This document shows, piece after piece, positions 8,964 to 16,017 of a stretch of 33,688 nucleotides of DNA. The position numbers were made by a program, and so were the translations under genes. The notes under the pieces were generated by a model. That model ran no database searches. It was not told the DNA's origin and saw nothing but the letters and a program-made list of their open reading frames with translations. This DNA is from Phormidium sp. SL48-SHIP (lineage in GTDB: Bacteria; Cyanobacteriota; Cyanobacteriia; Cyanobacteriales; Geitlerinemataceae): positions 1 through 33,688 of the forward strand of contig SIHH01000011.1 in the NCBI GenBank assembly GCA_004299065.1, written 5' to 3'. Each line of letters begins with the position of its first letter. The stretch's first letter is position 1.

Positions 8964-9524
8964 ATGGTGAAAATCTCAACACAACTCAGCTTAGAGGAAT
9001 TTCTAAAACAACCGGAAACCAAACCCGCCTGTGAGTTTATCGCCGGGGAGATTCTGCAAAAACCCATGCCGAAAGGACGACACAGCCGCTTGCAGGGAAA
9101 GCTTTGTCAGGAAATCAACCAACTGACGGAAGCTGCCAAAATTGCCTACGCCTTCCCGGAACTGCGCTGTAGCTTTGCAAATCGCTCCCTAGTTCCTGAT
9201 GTGGCCGTATTTCTCTGGAATGAGATCCCCTTGCTAGCCAATGGAGAGGTTCCCGACCGATTTGATATCCCCCCCAGTTGGGTCATTGAGATTCTTTCCC
9301 CGGAACAACGACCGAATCGGGTAATTGGCAATCTGTTACATTGCCTAGAACATGGTAGTCAGTTAGGCTGGTTTATAGACCCCGATGATGCCAGTATTTT
9401 GGTCTTCCTCCCCGACTCTCGGCCGATTTTGAGGCAACATCAGGACTCGTTACCCACATTAGAGGCGATTCCCTTAAGCTTAACCGCCGCTGAGGTGTTT
9501 GGTTGGCTGAGAATGGGACGTTAA
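8964..9524 (+). CDS. Uma2 family endonuclease-like protein (second copy type)
   Basis: The 186-residue Uma2/DUF820 protein has E24 in ACEFIAGE, D79 in LVPDVAVF and E109 in WVIEILSPEQ, followed by LLHCLEHGSQLGWFIDPDD. It belongs to a different Uma2 subgroup from the one at 33-608. In this subgroup a GWFIDP strand and a CLxHG motif are typical. The N-terminal leucine-rich SLEEFLKQPETKPACE is also standard. It stands alone between the toxin pair and the small secreted protein. Nuclease activity is inferred from fold similarity only. Confidence 0.88.
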   Translation: MVKISTQLSLEEFLKQPETKPACEFIAGEILQKPMPKGRHSRLQGKLCQEINQLTEAAKIAYAFPELRCSFANRSLVPDVAVFLWNEIPLLANGEVPDRFDIPPSWVIEILSPEQRPNRVIGNLLHCLEHGSQLGWFIDPDDASILVFLPDSRPILRQHQDSLPTLEAIPLSLTAAEVFGWLRMGR

Positions 9525-9548
9525 CCTTAAAGAGTTAATAATAGAGTG

Positions 9549-9836
9549 ATGATGAACAACTTAAAACGCCTTTTCGGACTCGGTTTACTACTGGGACTCA
9601 TTTGGACCCTCAGTAGTCCGATCGCCCTCGCAGAACCCCAGCCACCCGCCACGCCAACCATCCAACTCGCCAAAAGCACCTCGGACCGCAAACCCCCTCA
9701 CGTCCCCGTGCGATCGCCCAAATCCGGGAGTTGCCAATGTCCCTACGACACCGACAAAGCCGGCCGGTCCTGTGGTAAACGATCCGCCTATTCCCGGCCC
9801 GGTGGCGAGAGTCCCCGCTGCTATAAAGACGATTAA
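9549..9836 (+). CDS. Small secreted protein with conserved Cys motif
   Basis: This 95-residue protein starts with a signal peptide (hydrophobic LFGLGLLLGLIWTL, probable cleavage after ALA). A disordered proline and lysine linker follows, then a C-terminal motif SCQCPYDTDKAGRSCGKRSAYSRPGG ending in RCY. Cysteines at 62, 64, 75 and 91 could form two disulfides. The CPYD...CG.RSAYSRPGG motif recurs in small secreted proteins of many bacteria; its function is unknown. Adjacent GTG, ATG and ATG codons at 9546, 9549 and 9552 leave the exact start open. The stop codon overlaps the left direct repeat of the restriction-modification insertion, and before that insertion the gene was apparently convergent with the quinone methyltransferase gene. 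Confidence 0.75.
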   Translation: MMNNLKRLFGLGLLLGLIWTLSSPIALAEPQPPATPTIQLAKSTSDRKPPHVPVRSPKSGSCQCPYDTDKAGRSCGKRSAYSRPGGESPRCYKDD

Positions 9837-9902
9837 ACCTGCGCCGTCTCCTGAGAATCCTGAGTTTCCACCGACTCCGGCCCCTCGCCACGAACCGTGT
9901 GG
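9835..9902 (-). pseudogene. Stranded 3' end of the quinone methyltransferase gene (left direct repeat)
   Basis: These 68 bases match 12237-12304 with 5 mismatches (about 93 percent), in the same orientation. On the minus strand they encode TVRGEGPESVETQDSQETAQV then a stop, against AVRGEGPESVETRDSQETAQV at the end of the intact gene. The two copies bracket the restriction-modification genes and look like a long target duplication. Confidence 0.85.
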
Positions 9903-9912
9903 CTCCAAGAAA

Positions 9913-11034
9913 TCAGTTAGAATTAAGTTCCCTGACTAATTCGTTCCATTTTTCCTTGTGAATCGGCTTAAGCTCACGATCACTCTCTACCAGCTTAGAA
10001 TACCTGTTCAAAAAATCAGAGCGTGAGTCAATCAACCTAAAATAATATTGAAGAGTTGGGTAAATACCATTGACGATCAGTTCACAGCCATGTTCTTCGG
10101 AAATTTCCCGAATCAAAGGCTCGATTTCTGAAACTTCAACATTTCCAGATGAAAATATACAATATCGTTGGGGGTTGAATTTGTAAATTTTATCTCTAAC
10201 AACGCGAATTATTGAAGCATCAATGGTTTTCTTATGTTTTATTTCCAAGGCTTCAATCAACTGATGATTTGACCTAAAAATCTCTATATCACCTGCCGTG
10301 TTTGATGTCCGATCTGAAGCCGTATGACTTCCTAAATCTCCCAAATAACATCCGTCATATCGTTTTAGCTCCTTCATTAATATAGAAAACATAGAATAAA
10401 AGGATAGCACAGGAAGCTTAGAAGCTCCCCGTACTTTATAGGTACTCTCGAAATGTTCTTTGAGAATATCTATAATCTGCGATATCTTAATAGATTCTGG
10501 ATTTTGAATTGGCTGGATTGCTATCGGCTCGTTTTCTTGTATGACTTTTTTGAGTAGTATAACTAATATAGTCTCAGCCTCTTCGGGATGGCGAACTTGA
10601 ACATAATCAATGATTTTCAAAAAAGCTGTTTTAACATCTGAATTTCTGATATTACCCCGATAGTTGACTGTGTACGGCTGAGGTTGTTCTAAAGAGCGAG
10701 TTAACCAACCTGTTTCTGACATGGCTGGCAAACCTAATTTTTTTAAGGTTGGAGTAATATACTTAGTATCAATTGTTCTTCCTGAAAATCCATTCTTTAA
10801 TTGCTCTTGATGGTAACGAATATCCTGTTTTTTGTGCAACATCTTATGAATCAACAACGTCACTAAAACGGTATACACACCGATGTGGCTAAGGACATTT
10901 CCAGCAATCGTTTGAATATACTTGATAATTTCCCTAGGCAACTTCGCTTGTAGTTGTTCAATACGCTTTTCTGACGCAAATAAGGATTTATCGTAAATTT
11001 CTTGAAGTTTGTCCCGATGATTTTTCTTTACCAT
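9913..11034 (-). CDS. Type II restriction endonuclease (SacI-family-like)
   Basis: The 373-residue protein carries a PD-(D/E)XK nuclease core: GDIEIF at 248-253 supplies the acidic residue and ALEIKHK with E264-I-K266 supplies the E-x-K. The preceding RGASKLPVLSFY at 202-213 and GSHTASDRTSNTAGDIE resemble the SacI-family endonucleases as I remember them. The N-terminal half is helical and probably binds DNA or dimerises. It overlaps the end of the cytosine-5 methyltransferase gene by 7 bp, which fits a type II pair with the methyltransferase made first. AT-rich composition unlike its neighbours suggests transfer. The recognition sequence cannot be read from the protein; GAGCTC would be the first guess if it is a true SacI relative. 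Confidence 0.8.
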   Translation of the reverse strand: MVKKNHRDKLQEIYDKSLFASEKRIEQLQAKLPREIIKYIQTIAGNVLSHIGVYTVLVTLLIHKMLHKKQDIRYHQEQLKNGFSGRTIDTKYITPTLKKLGLPAMSETGWLTRSLEQPQPYTVNYRGNIRNSDVKTAFLKIIDYVQVRHPEEAETILVILLKKVIQENEPIAIQPIQNPESIKISQIIDILKEHFESTYKVRGASKLPVLSFYSMFSILMKELKRYDGCYLGDLGSHTASDRTSNTAGDIEIFRSNHQLIEALEIKHKKTIDASIIRVVRDKIYKFNPQRYCIFSSGNVEVSEIEPLIREISEEHGCELIVNGIYPTLQYYFRLIDSRSDFLNRYSKLVESDRELKPIHKEKWNELVRELNSN

Positions 11035-12128
11035 AATCCAGGAATAGTTAGCTGTACTGGAGTTGAATCTTTAAACCGGTGTTTAAAAATGTAAGGAGTT
11101 GATGAACCTTGAAATAAATCTTGATTAACAACCGCTTTGAGCAACTTATAAATAACTGTGGTGGCTACAGAATTTCCAATCTGTTTATAAGCATCACCTA
11201 AGTTCTTAGTTCGCCTAAACTCTTCAGGAAATCCCATAATCCTATAACATTCGTTAACGGTCAATTTTCTAACTTGATCCTGGTTGGGTAAATAAATAAA
11301 AAAACGCCCTGATGATTCCTGAGACGGTAACGTCGGATGAACCCCATTCACAGAGTAAATTCGGTTGGGTTGACGGTGAACTCGCGAGAGATGTTCCGTA
11401 TTCGGACGAACTCCTGTTTTCCAAATGCTTTTGTTCCGATAACCCACAAAAATCAAGCCTGACTCTTGTTGCTTCGGATTGTCAATCAATGTATATTCTG
11501 AGGGATCTAAATACTCAAATTCACCCTCCTCATCTAAGAAGTCTATCAGTTTGGGTGTTGGAAACGTAGTTTTTACTTGACTAAAGTCAAAAGGCTTATG
11601 CTTAGATGCAACAATAAACAGTCGCTCACGGTTTTGAGGAAGTCCAAAGTTTTTAGCATTCAGGACTTGATACTCTACAAAGTAATTTAAGCTTTTTAAG
11701 GCATTTAGGATAACTCGAAAAGTAGCCCCTTTATCAAGGTGTAGTAAATGTTTTACATTTTCAAGAATGACAACATCAGGACGTTTTTTTCGGATTAATT
11801 CGCAAATATAGAAAAATATGGTTCCTCGCTTATCCGAAAATCCCTGACGCTTTCCACAGATACTAAAAGGTTGACAAGGGAAGCCTGCTGTGACTAAATG
11901 AACATCGGGAAGTTTTGAAAAGTTGACTTCAGAAATATCTACATAAGGTTCTTCGCCAAAGTTTTCTTGGTAAACCTTACGACAGGCTGAGTTAATTTCA
12001 CAGGAATATAGACAGTCAAAACCGGCGCGTTCTAGGGCAAGTCTAAAACCGCCAATTCCAGAAAAAATATCAGCACAAGTCCAAGATGTCATCGTCCCCG
12101 AATTTGGATGAGGTATGAATAAAATCAT
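11028..12128 (-). CDS. DNA (cytosine-5-)-methyltransferase
   Basis: The 366-residue protein has the ordered C5-methyltransferase motifs: I DIFSGIGGFRLALE (SAM binding), IV AGFPCQPFS with catalytic C85, VI LENVKHLL, VIII QNRERLFIVA, and X QIGNSVATTV. The target recognition region falls between VIII and X at about 180-300. It protects host DNA from the downstream overlapping endonuclease. The start is uncertain: ATG at 12128 gives MILFIPHPNSG, while an internal ATG at 12092 would give MTSWTCADIF, directly before motif I. There is no N-terminal helix-turn-helix for autoregulation. A 14-bp inverted repeat lies 28-66 bases upstream of the ATG. The gene is AT-rich relative to the flanks. Confidence 0.97.
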   Translation of the reverse strand: MILFIPHPNSGTMTSWTCADIFSGIGGFRLALERAGFDCLYSCEINSACRKVYQENFGEEPYVDISEVNFSKLPDVHLVTAGFPCQPFSICGKRQGFSDKRGTIFFYICELIRKKRPDVVILENVKHLLHLDKGATFRVILNALKSLNYFVEYQVLNAKNFGLPQNRERLFIVASKHKPFDFSQVKTTFPTPKLIDFLDEEGEFEYLDPSEYTLIDNPKQQESGLIFVGYRNKSIWKTGVRPNTEHLSRVHRQPNRIYSVNGVHPTLPSQESSGRFFIYLPNQDQVRKLTVNECYRIMGFPEEFRRTKNLGDAYKQIGNSVATTVIYKLLKAVVNQDLFQGSSTPYIFKHRFKDSTPVQLTIPGLW

Positions 12129-12155
12129 GCTATCACACCCTGACCAGAGCTTACT

Positions 12156-12194
12156 TTAATTAGGGTACTGTCTAGCAGAGAGTACCCTAATTAA
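12156..12194 (-). promoter_or_regulatory. Perfect 14-bp inverted repeat upstream of the R-M operon
   Basis: TTAATTAGGGTACT at 12156-12169 is exactly mirrored by AGTACCCTAATTAA at 12181-12194, with an 11-nt loop. It lies between the methyltransferase ATG and the right direct repeat. It could be an operator, a leader hairpin that keeps outside transcription from entering the operon, or part of the mobile end. No T tract follows on either strand. Confidence 0.75.
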
Positions 12195-12234
12195 CAAGCG
12201 CCTAGAACGAGAAAAGACCGACGAAACAAGACCC

Positions 12235-13218
12235 TCAAACCTGCGCCGTCTCCTGAGAATCCCGAGTTTCCACCGACTCGGGTCCCTCGCCACGAACCGC
12301 GCGGAACATCCCAAACCGACATAACCCGGCCCCAAACGCCAACCGCATTAACAACAGCGTCGGCACTTCTCGCACTGACTTGAGAAACCCAGACACCCCG
12401 AACTGCATCCAACCCTGGGGCCGGACAATCCCCTCGCGAATCGAATCAATCCAGGAGGGGAGGGTTTCTTGCGTCCAATCCGCCGTCACTACCTCACCCT
12501 CAACAAATCCCGTCTCTTGCAACAACTCCGCAAACCCTTCAATACTCGAAAACGCCGGATGAGACCATTGATCTAATAATTGTCGCATCACCGGACGTTC
12601 CCAGAAATTTAAGGGAACTTGGCGGTCATCTCGCTGATTCCAATCCGCCATCACCAAGACTCCCCCCGGCTTCACCACCCGCATCAATTCGCGGGCAAAC
12701 ACCGCCTTATCGGGCATATGTGGCCCCGCTTCAATGGACCACACCACATCAAAACTGCCATCGGGAAACGAGAGATTCATAGCATCATCCACCGCAAACC
12801 GGGCATCTACCCCTTCCGGCGTTAACTCCCCGGCCCGTTGCACCTGTTGGGGGCTGATGGTAATCCCCGTCACGGAAAAGCCGTAGTCTTGGGCGAGAAT
12901 GCGGCTACTGCCGCCAATCCCACAACCCACATCTAACACGGTCGTTCCAGGGGGTAGCTTGTCTAAACCGCCCCAGCGGACCATCTCATGGACAAAATCC
13001 GACTTGGCTTGTAGGAAGTCTTTAGACTCCGGCGGGGAACCGTAATGGCCCAGATGGATATGTTCGCCCCAGTAGTATTCCAGGATGCCGTCTTGGGTCC
13101 ATTCGTCGTAGGCGTTGGCGACGGTATCGGAGGATTGGTATTTGCGGGCGGCGTTGAAATAGGCAATCAAGCCGATCGCCGCGATCGCAACTAGGACTAA
13201 GATCAAGGTCGGCGTCAT
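12235..13218 (-). CDS. MPBQ/MSBQ methyltransferase (plastoquinone/tocopherol pathway)
   Basis: The 327-residue protein has an N-terminal membrane anchor (LILVLVAIAAIGLIAYF) followed by YQSSDTVANAYDEWTQDGILEYYWGEHIHLGHYG. It then has SAM motif I LDVGCGIGGSSRILA, SIEAGPHMPDK, and a C-terminal SVREVPTLLLMRLAFGAGLCRFGMF. This pattern is the cyanobacterial 2-methyl-6-phytyl-benzoquinone methyltransferase, known in Synechocystis as Sll0418. It methylates phytyl and probably solanesyl benzoquinone precursors of tocopherol and plastoquinone at the membrane. The final acidic tail beyond FRAVR is encoded by the segment duplicated at 9835-9902. The gene is intact, with TGA as stop where the duplicate has TAA. 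A gamma-tocopherol methyltransferase is the main alternative. Confidence 0.88.
   Translation of the reverse strand: MTPTLILVLVAIAAIGLIAYFNAARKYQSSDTVANAYDEWTQDGILEYYWGEHIHLGHYGSPPESKDFLQAKSDFVHEMVRWGGLDKLPPGTTVLDVGCGIGGSSRILAQDYGFSVTGITISPQQVQRAGELTPEGVDARFAVDDAMNLSFPDGSFDVVWSIEAGPHMPDKAVFARELMRVVKPGGVLVMADWNQRDDRQVPLNFWERPVMRQLLDQWSHPAFSSIEGFAELLQETGFVEGEVVTADWTQETLPSWIDSIREGIVRPQGWMQFGVSGFLKSVREVPTLLLMRLAFGAGLCRFGMFRAVRGEGPESVETRDSQETAQV
12237..12304 (-). repeat. Right direct repeat (intact methyltransferase 3' end)
   Basis: These 68 bases form the last 22 codons of the quinone methyltransferase gene and are duplicated at 9835-9902. The similarity begins inside the stop codon, so the cassette joins the host chromosome exactly at the end of this gene. 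Confidence 0.85.
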
Positions 13219-13236
13219 AGCAATTTAGATAGCAGT

Positions 13237-14325
13237 TTAGAACGAAATCGTCAGATATTGGTTCTGAAATTTAGCGCCTTTAACGGGTTTTCCTTGCAAG
13301 GCTGGGGGAAGATAGATGTTATGCCGTTGTTCTCCGGCTTCGACGGTCACTTCCGGCCCCGACTGGATCAGTTTGACGTCTTGTTTACTAAATCCCGGCA
13401 AGAACAGACGCACCGATTGGGCGGCGCTATCGACGTCCATGGGTTTAGGGGCGCTGGCAATTTGACGGCTGAAGTTGGGCAAGGCCTCCATCAGCGGCTG
13501 CCAATCGTCCCCAGATTTGGCGGGAATGGTGGTCACGGGGAGGGGGTCAAACTCATCACCGATCGCCCCGCCATTGCCCCGATTCACCAGCACTCCGCCC
13601 ACAGTTAAGCCAATTTGTTGCGCTTCTCCCCAACGGTATTTAGCGACGGCCAGGGAAGCAGCGTCATCTCCGCTAACCAGATAGGCGGCGATATGAGTGG
13701 CATCGCTGAGGGCCGATTTGCCTTCATTGAGAAATTCGTCAATGCGATCGCCACTAAACTCAGTCCGACTCCAGTCTACATTCAAGACCGCCCCGCTCAT
13801 CGGTTGCCAAAAAGGAGATAAGGCCCGCACAATATCCGAACCCTCCAGAACTTGCTTGAAACGGCGCAGATACCAGCCACCAATTTCAGCGATTCCTAAC
13901 ATTCTCAGAGTTTCGCGATCGCCGGTTCCATCATAGACAATCAGATCATACTCACCACTGCGATCATAATCCCGCACCGCACTGAGAGCGAAGGCAGCAT
14001 CCATCCCTGGCAACACCGCCAACTCCTGGCCATAGACTTCCTTAAAAAAGGGAGTTTTCAGATATTGGGCTTCGAGTTTTTTCACCTGTTCCCACCCCTG
14101 TTCTAAAAGATAGGGGGTATTGAACTGCACCACCTTGAGATTAGCGGCGATGTCTGTCGGTTCCGGGGGAGTGGGCAACCCTAACAGCAGGGACAATTCC
14201 GGCCCCGATCCCTGACTCGCCAAGAGAACCCGTTTCCCTTGACTGGCCTGTTGCTTAGCGGTGGCGATCGCCAATGTGGTGCGCCCTATACCACCTTTTC
14301 CTAAAAATGTCAATATCTGGGTCAT
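13237..14325 (-). CDS. ArsA/Get3-like ATPase with C-terminal HSP20-like domain
   Basis: From the ATG at 14325 the protein has 362 residues and begins MTQILTFLGKGGIGRTTLA. This is a deviant Walker A of the ArsA/Get3/ParA class, with K10 present and Arg at position 15 where Lys is usual. YDLIVYDGTGDRETLRMLGI follows as the switch region, and the last 60 residues (SVRLFLPGFSKQDVKLIQSG ... QYLTISF) form an ArsA_HSP20-like beta domain. Cyanobacterial homologues share the GRTT form. The family includes arsenite-pump ATPases and tail-anchored protein targeting factors; no arsenic genes lie nearby, so the substrate is unknown. An upstream extension of 32 residues in the same frame lacks family similarity and was rejected. 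Confidence 0.82.
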   Translation of the reverse strand: MTQILTFLGKGGIGRTTLAIATAKQQASQGKRVLLASQGSGPELSLLLGLPTPPEPTDIAANLKVVQFNTPYLLEQGWEQVKKLEAQYLKTPFFKEVYGQELAVLPGMDAAFALSAVRDYDRSGEYDLIVYDGTGDRETLRMLGIAEIGGWYLRRFKQVLEGSDIVRALSPFWQPMSGAVLNVDWSRTEFSGDRIDEFLNEGKSALSDATHIAAYLVSGDDAASLAVAKYRWGEAQQIGLTVGGVLVNRGNGGAIGDEFDPLPVTTIPAKSGDDWQPLMEALPNFSRQIASAPKPMDVDSAAQSVRLFLPGFSKQDVKLIQSGPEVTVEAGEQRHNIYLPPALQGKPVKGAKFQNQYLTISF

Positions 14326-14437
14326 TGAACCATGGACAATCAAAAATGGACAATGAATACTACAAGAACAACGAAATAATCGTCGTTTGAAGCTTTTAAT
14401 ACGTCTTACTTCATCTGGCAATTATCAGAAATTCAGA

Positions 14438-14468
14438 GTGGGAGAGTGACCCAGTCGGGATCTCCCAC
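14438..14468 (-). terminator. Possible terminator hairpin after the DUF2862 gene
   Basis: GTGGGAGA (14438-14445) pairs with TCTCCCAC (14461-14468) around a 15-nt loop, 18 bases past the stop of the DUF2862 gene on the minus strand. The following sequence is only mildly T-rich, so this is a weak candidate. Confidence 0.4.
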
Positions 14469-14485
14469 CCTGGGGGAGTGCCGAG

Positions 14486-14686
14486 TTAAGCCAGCAGTTC
14501 CAGTTCGTCTTCAAAGAACCAGGTGGAAAAGCCACCTTCAAACTGAACCACAGCCCCGATACCGCTACCATCAACCATCTTGTAATCGGAAATGGTACCG
14601 ACGGGGTTTTGCTTAATTTTGCTGACCACATCATCGGAGACGCGATCGCGAATACGGCGGACTTTAACTTTTTGACCTACTTCCAT
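14486..14686 (-). CDS. DUF2862 family small protein
   Basis: The 66-residue protein from ATG 14686 begins MEVGQKVKVRRIRDRVSDDV and ends DGSGIGAVVQFEGGFSTWFFEDELELL. This pattern is the cyanobacterial DUF2862 family, a small SH3-like beta fold of unknown function, conserved across the phylum. A GTG at 14701 would add five residues, but family members usually start at the MExGQ position. There is no signal peptide and no membrane segment. It is a single gene with a possible terminator hairpin downstream. Confidence 0.85.
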   Translation of the reverse strand: MEVGQKVKVRRIRDRVSDDVVSKIKQNPVGTISDYKMVDGSGIGAVVQFEGGFSTWFFEDELELLA

Positions 14687-14759
14687 CTCAAGCTGAATCA
14701 CAGTGTTTGGCTTAGACCACCCACTCAGTGTATCAGGGTTTCGTCAGTGCGTTTCCCAC

Positions 14760-15005
14760 TCAAGCCGATTCAGAATAGTCGGCAAGGGCCAACACATAGA
14801 TAGCATGGGCCACCAAAACCGCCCCCCAGGTTCCCGTCATTGGGATTAACCAGGGAGCATCCCATCGGTAGAGAATGGCAAAAAACCAAGCCCCCGAGTT
14901 GATCGCCGAGAAGAGGGCCAGATGGAAGGCTAAGTTAATGCGATCGCCCAACCGGCGATACTCAGGATCATTGCGATCAGGTTTTCGAGACCATTTAGGA
15001 GGCAT
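14760..15005 (-). CDS. 2TM domain-containing small membrane protein
   Basis: The 81-residue protein has a charged N-terminus (PPKWSRKPDRNDPEYRRLGDRI), then two hydrophobic helices: about 26-46 (LAFHLALFSAINSGAWFFAIL) and about 53-74 (IPMTGTWGAVLVAHAIYVLALA). The spacing and the aromatic residues fit the bacterial 2TM domain family. Both ends are predicted cytoplasmic. Function is unknown. The ATG at 15003-15005 fits the family start. Confidence 0.8.
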   Translation of the reverse strand: MPPKWSRKPDRNDPEYRRLGDRINLAFHLALFSAINSGAWFFAILYRWDAPWLIPMTGTWGAVLVAHAIYVLALADYSESA

Positions 15006-15245
15006 ACAATTAAAACAACCGGGTCAAACAACCGGGCTCAAGGACCAATCAATAGGTCAAGTGTAGTTAACAATCTGCCCGAATTCTAGGGACACCCAGT
15101 CAACCAAGCCCGAACTTTGCTGATACAATAAAAAACACAGTGGGGGGGGTGTCACCCCTCACCCCATAAACCATTAACTTGTCCAACCCTATCAACAAGG
15201 AACAGATGCGTCCAGCCGCCCGAGTTCCTTGTCCCAGAACCCATC

Positions 15246-15839
15246 ATGTCATCTGTACCGGCTCAATCGTGGGATACCCTAGGAACTGTAGCTCGGTCAA
15301 CAGACGTTGATCGTCCCATGTACAACCGCCCCAACGTTGTGAAAAGCATCATTGCCGCTGTTGAGCGTGACGACTCCCAAACCTGGGACAGTTCCGCCCA
15401 GGAATTTCCCCCCTGCGTCCGCCTCGACTTCGAGGGACTAACCCGCTTCGAGGTCGTCTGCGACCAGTATAAACGTTGGGGCGTTCGCTTCGACAATGCC
15501 ATCGCCGTCACCCCATCCAATCCAGCCTATCCCACCCATTCCGGCGATATCGTCCTCATGGCGGCCCCCAAAAGTGGCTTTCTCGAACTCACCTTCGAGC
15601 GGCCCGTGCAATTCGTCTCCGGGTACGTCACCAGTTCTCGCTTTACCGCCATGTCCGCCTACAACCACCTCGGACAAACCATCACTCGGGGCGAACTCCC
15701 GGCCGCGAACCTGGCCAACTCCAACTCCGGCGTCGAACCCAACCAACAACTCATCGTGCGATCGCCCGACATTCACCGCGTCACCTTCTACGCCTTTGAC
15801 GGTGAACTCGTCGTCGATGACATCAGTTTCGGATATTAA
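15246..15839 (+). CDS. Conserved cyanobacterial protein, likely beta-sandwich
   Basis: The 197-residue protein has no signal peptide. From about residue 57 it shows LDFEGLTRFEVVCDQYKRWGVRFDNAIAVTPSNPAYP and then alternating strands ending in VTFYAFDGELVVDDISFGY. This repeats a pattern seen in beta-sandwich or lectin-like domains of extracellular cyanobacterial proteins, in which a WGVRF.NAIA.TPSNPAYP segment follows the EGL strand. I do not know a function. A TACAAT hexamer at 15124-15129 is a possible -10 element, which would give a leader of about 110 bases that includes a run of eight or nine G residues near 15143. Confidence 0.65.
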   Translation: MSSVPAQSWDTLGTVARSTDVDRPMYNRPNVVKSIIAAVERDDSQTWDSSAQEFPPCVRLDFEGLTRFEVVCDQYKRWGVRFDNAIAVTPSNPAYPTHSGDIVLMAAPKSGFLELTFERPVQFVSGYVTSSRFTAMSAYNHLGQTITRGELPAANLANSNSGVEPNQQLIVRSPDIHRVTFYAFDGELVVDDISFGY

Positions 15840-15868
15840 TTTCAGATGAATTTCAGATTGATTTCAGA
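15838..15868. repeat. Three tandem copies of AATTTCAGAT-like unit
   Basis: AATTTCAGATG, AATTTCAGATTG and ATTTCAGAC follow one another directly, starting within the stop codon of the upstream gene. The array is short. Its role, if any, is unknown. Confidence 0.6.
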
Positions 15869-15981
15869 CATTATTACAGACCCCCTCCCCCACATCCAAT
15901 AACCCACATCAAACTGAGGCCAACAGGTCCCCCTGAATGTGATAAATTGGTCACAACTTGCATTCATGCACCCGTCCCAGC

Positions 15982-16017
15982 GACATCAGTACCGATATCA
16001 GTACCGACCTAAGTACC
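15982..16017. repeat. Three 12-bp tandem units ending in AGTACC
   Basis: GACATCAGTACC, GATATCAGTACC and GACCTAAGTACC run in tandem and stop exactly at the GTG at 16018. If translation begins upstream at the TTG (15958), they encode STDI-type repeats; otherwise they are leader sequence. Confidence 0.7.

Larger units (their letters stand above)
9903..12236 (-). mobile_element. Restriction-modification cassette inserted with a 68-bp target duplication
   Basis: The roughly 2.3-kb segment between the two 68-bp direct repeats holds just two overlapping genes (endonuclease and methyltransferase) and a strong 14-bp inverted repeat at its right end. It is visibly AT-rich compared with its GC-rich flanks, and I saw no GCGATCGC sites within it. 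No transposase or integrase is present. Insertion of restriction-modification genes with long target duplication is known from comparative genomics, notably in Helicobacter. Here the boundaries are inferred from this sequence alone. Confidence 0.65.

Noticed and set aside
9588-9908. Minus-strand reading frame sharing sequence with another at 12191-12412
   Set aside because: The similarity is the 68-bp direct repeat read in the wrong frame; neither frame is a gene.
14326-14421. 32-residue extension before the ArsA-like ATPase
   Set aside because: The conserved nucleotide-binding strand starts right after the ATG at 14325, and the extension reads ATGGACAAT-type repeat DNA.
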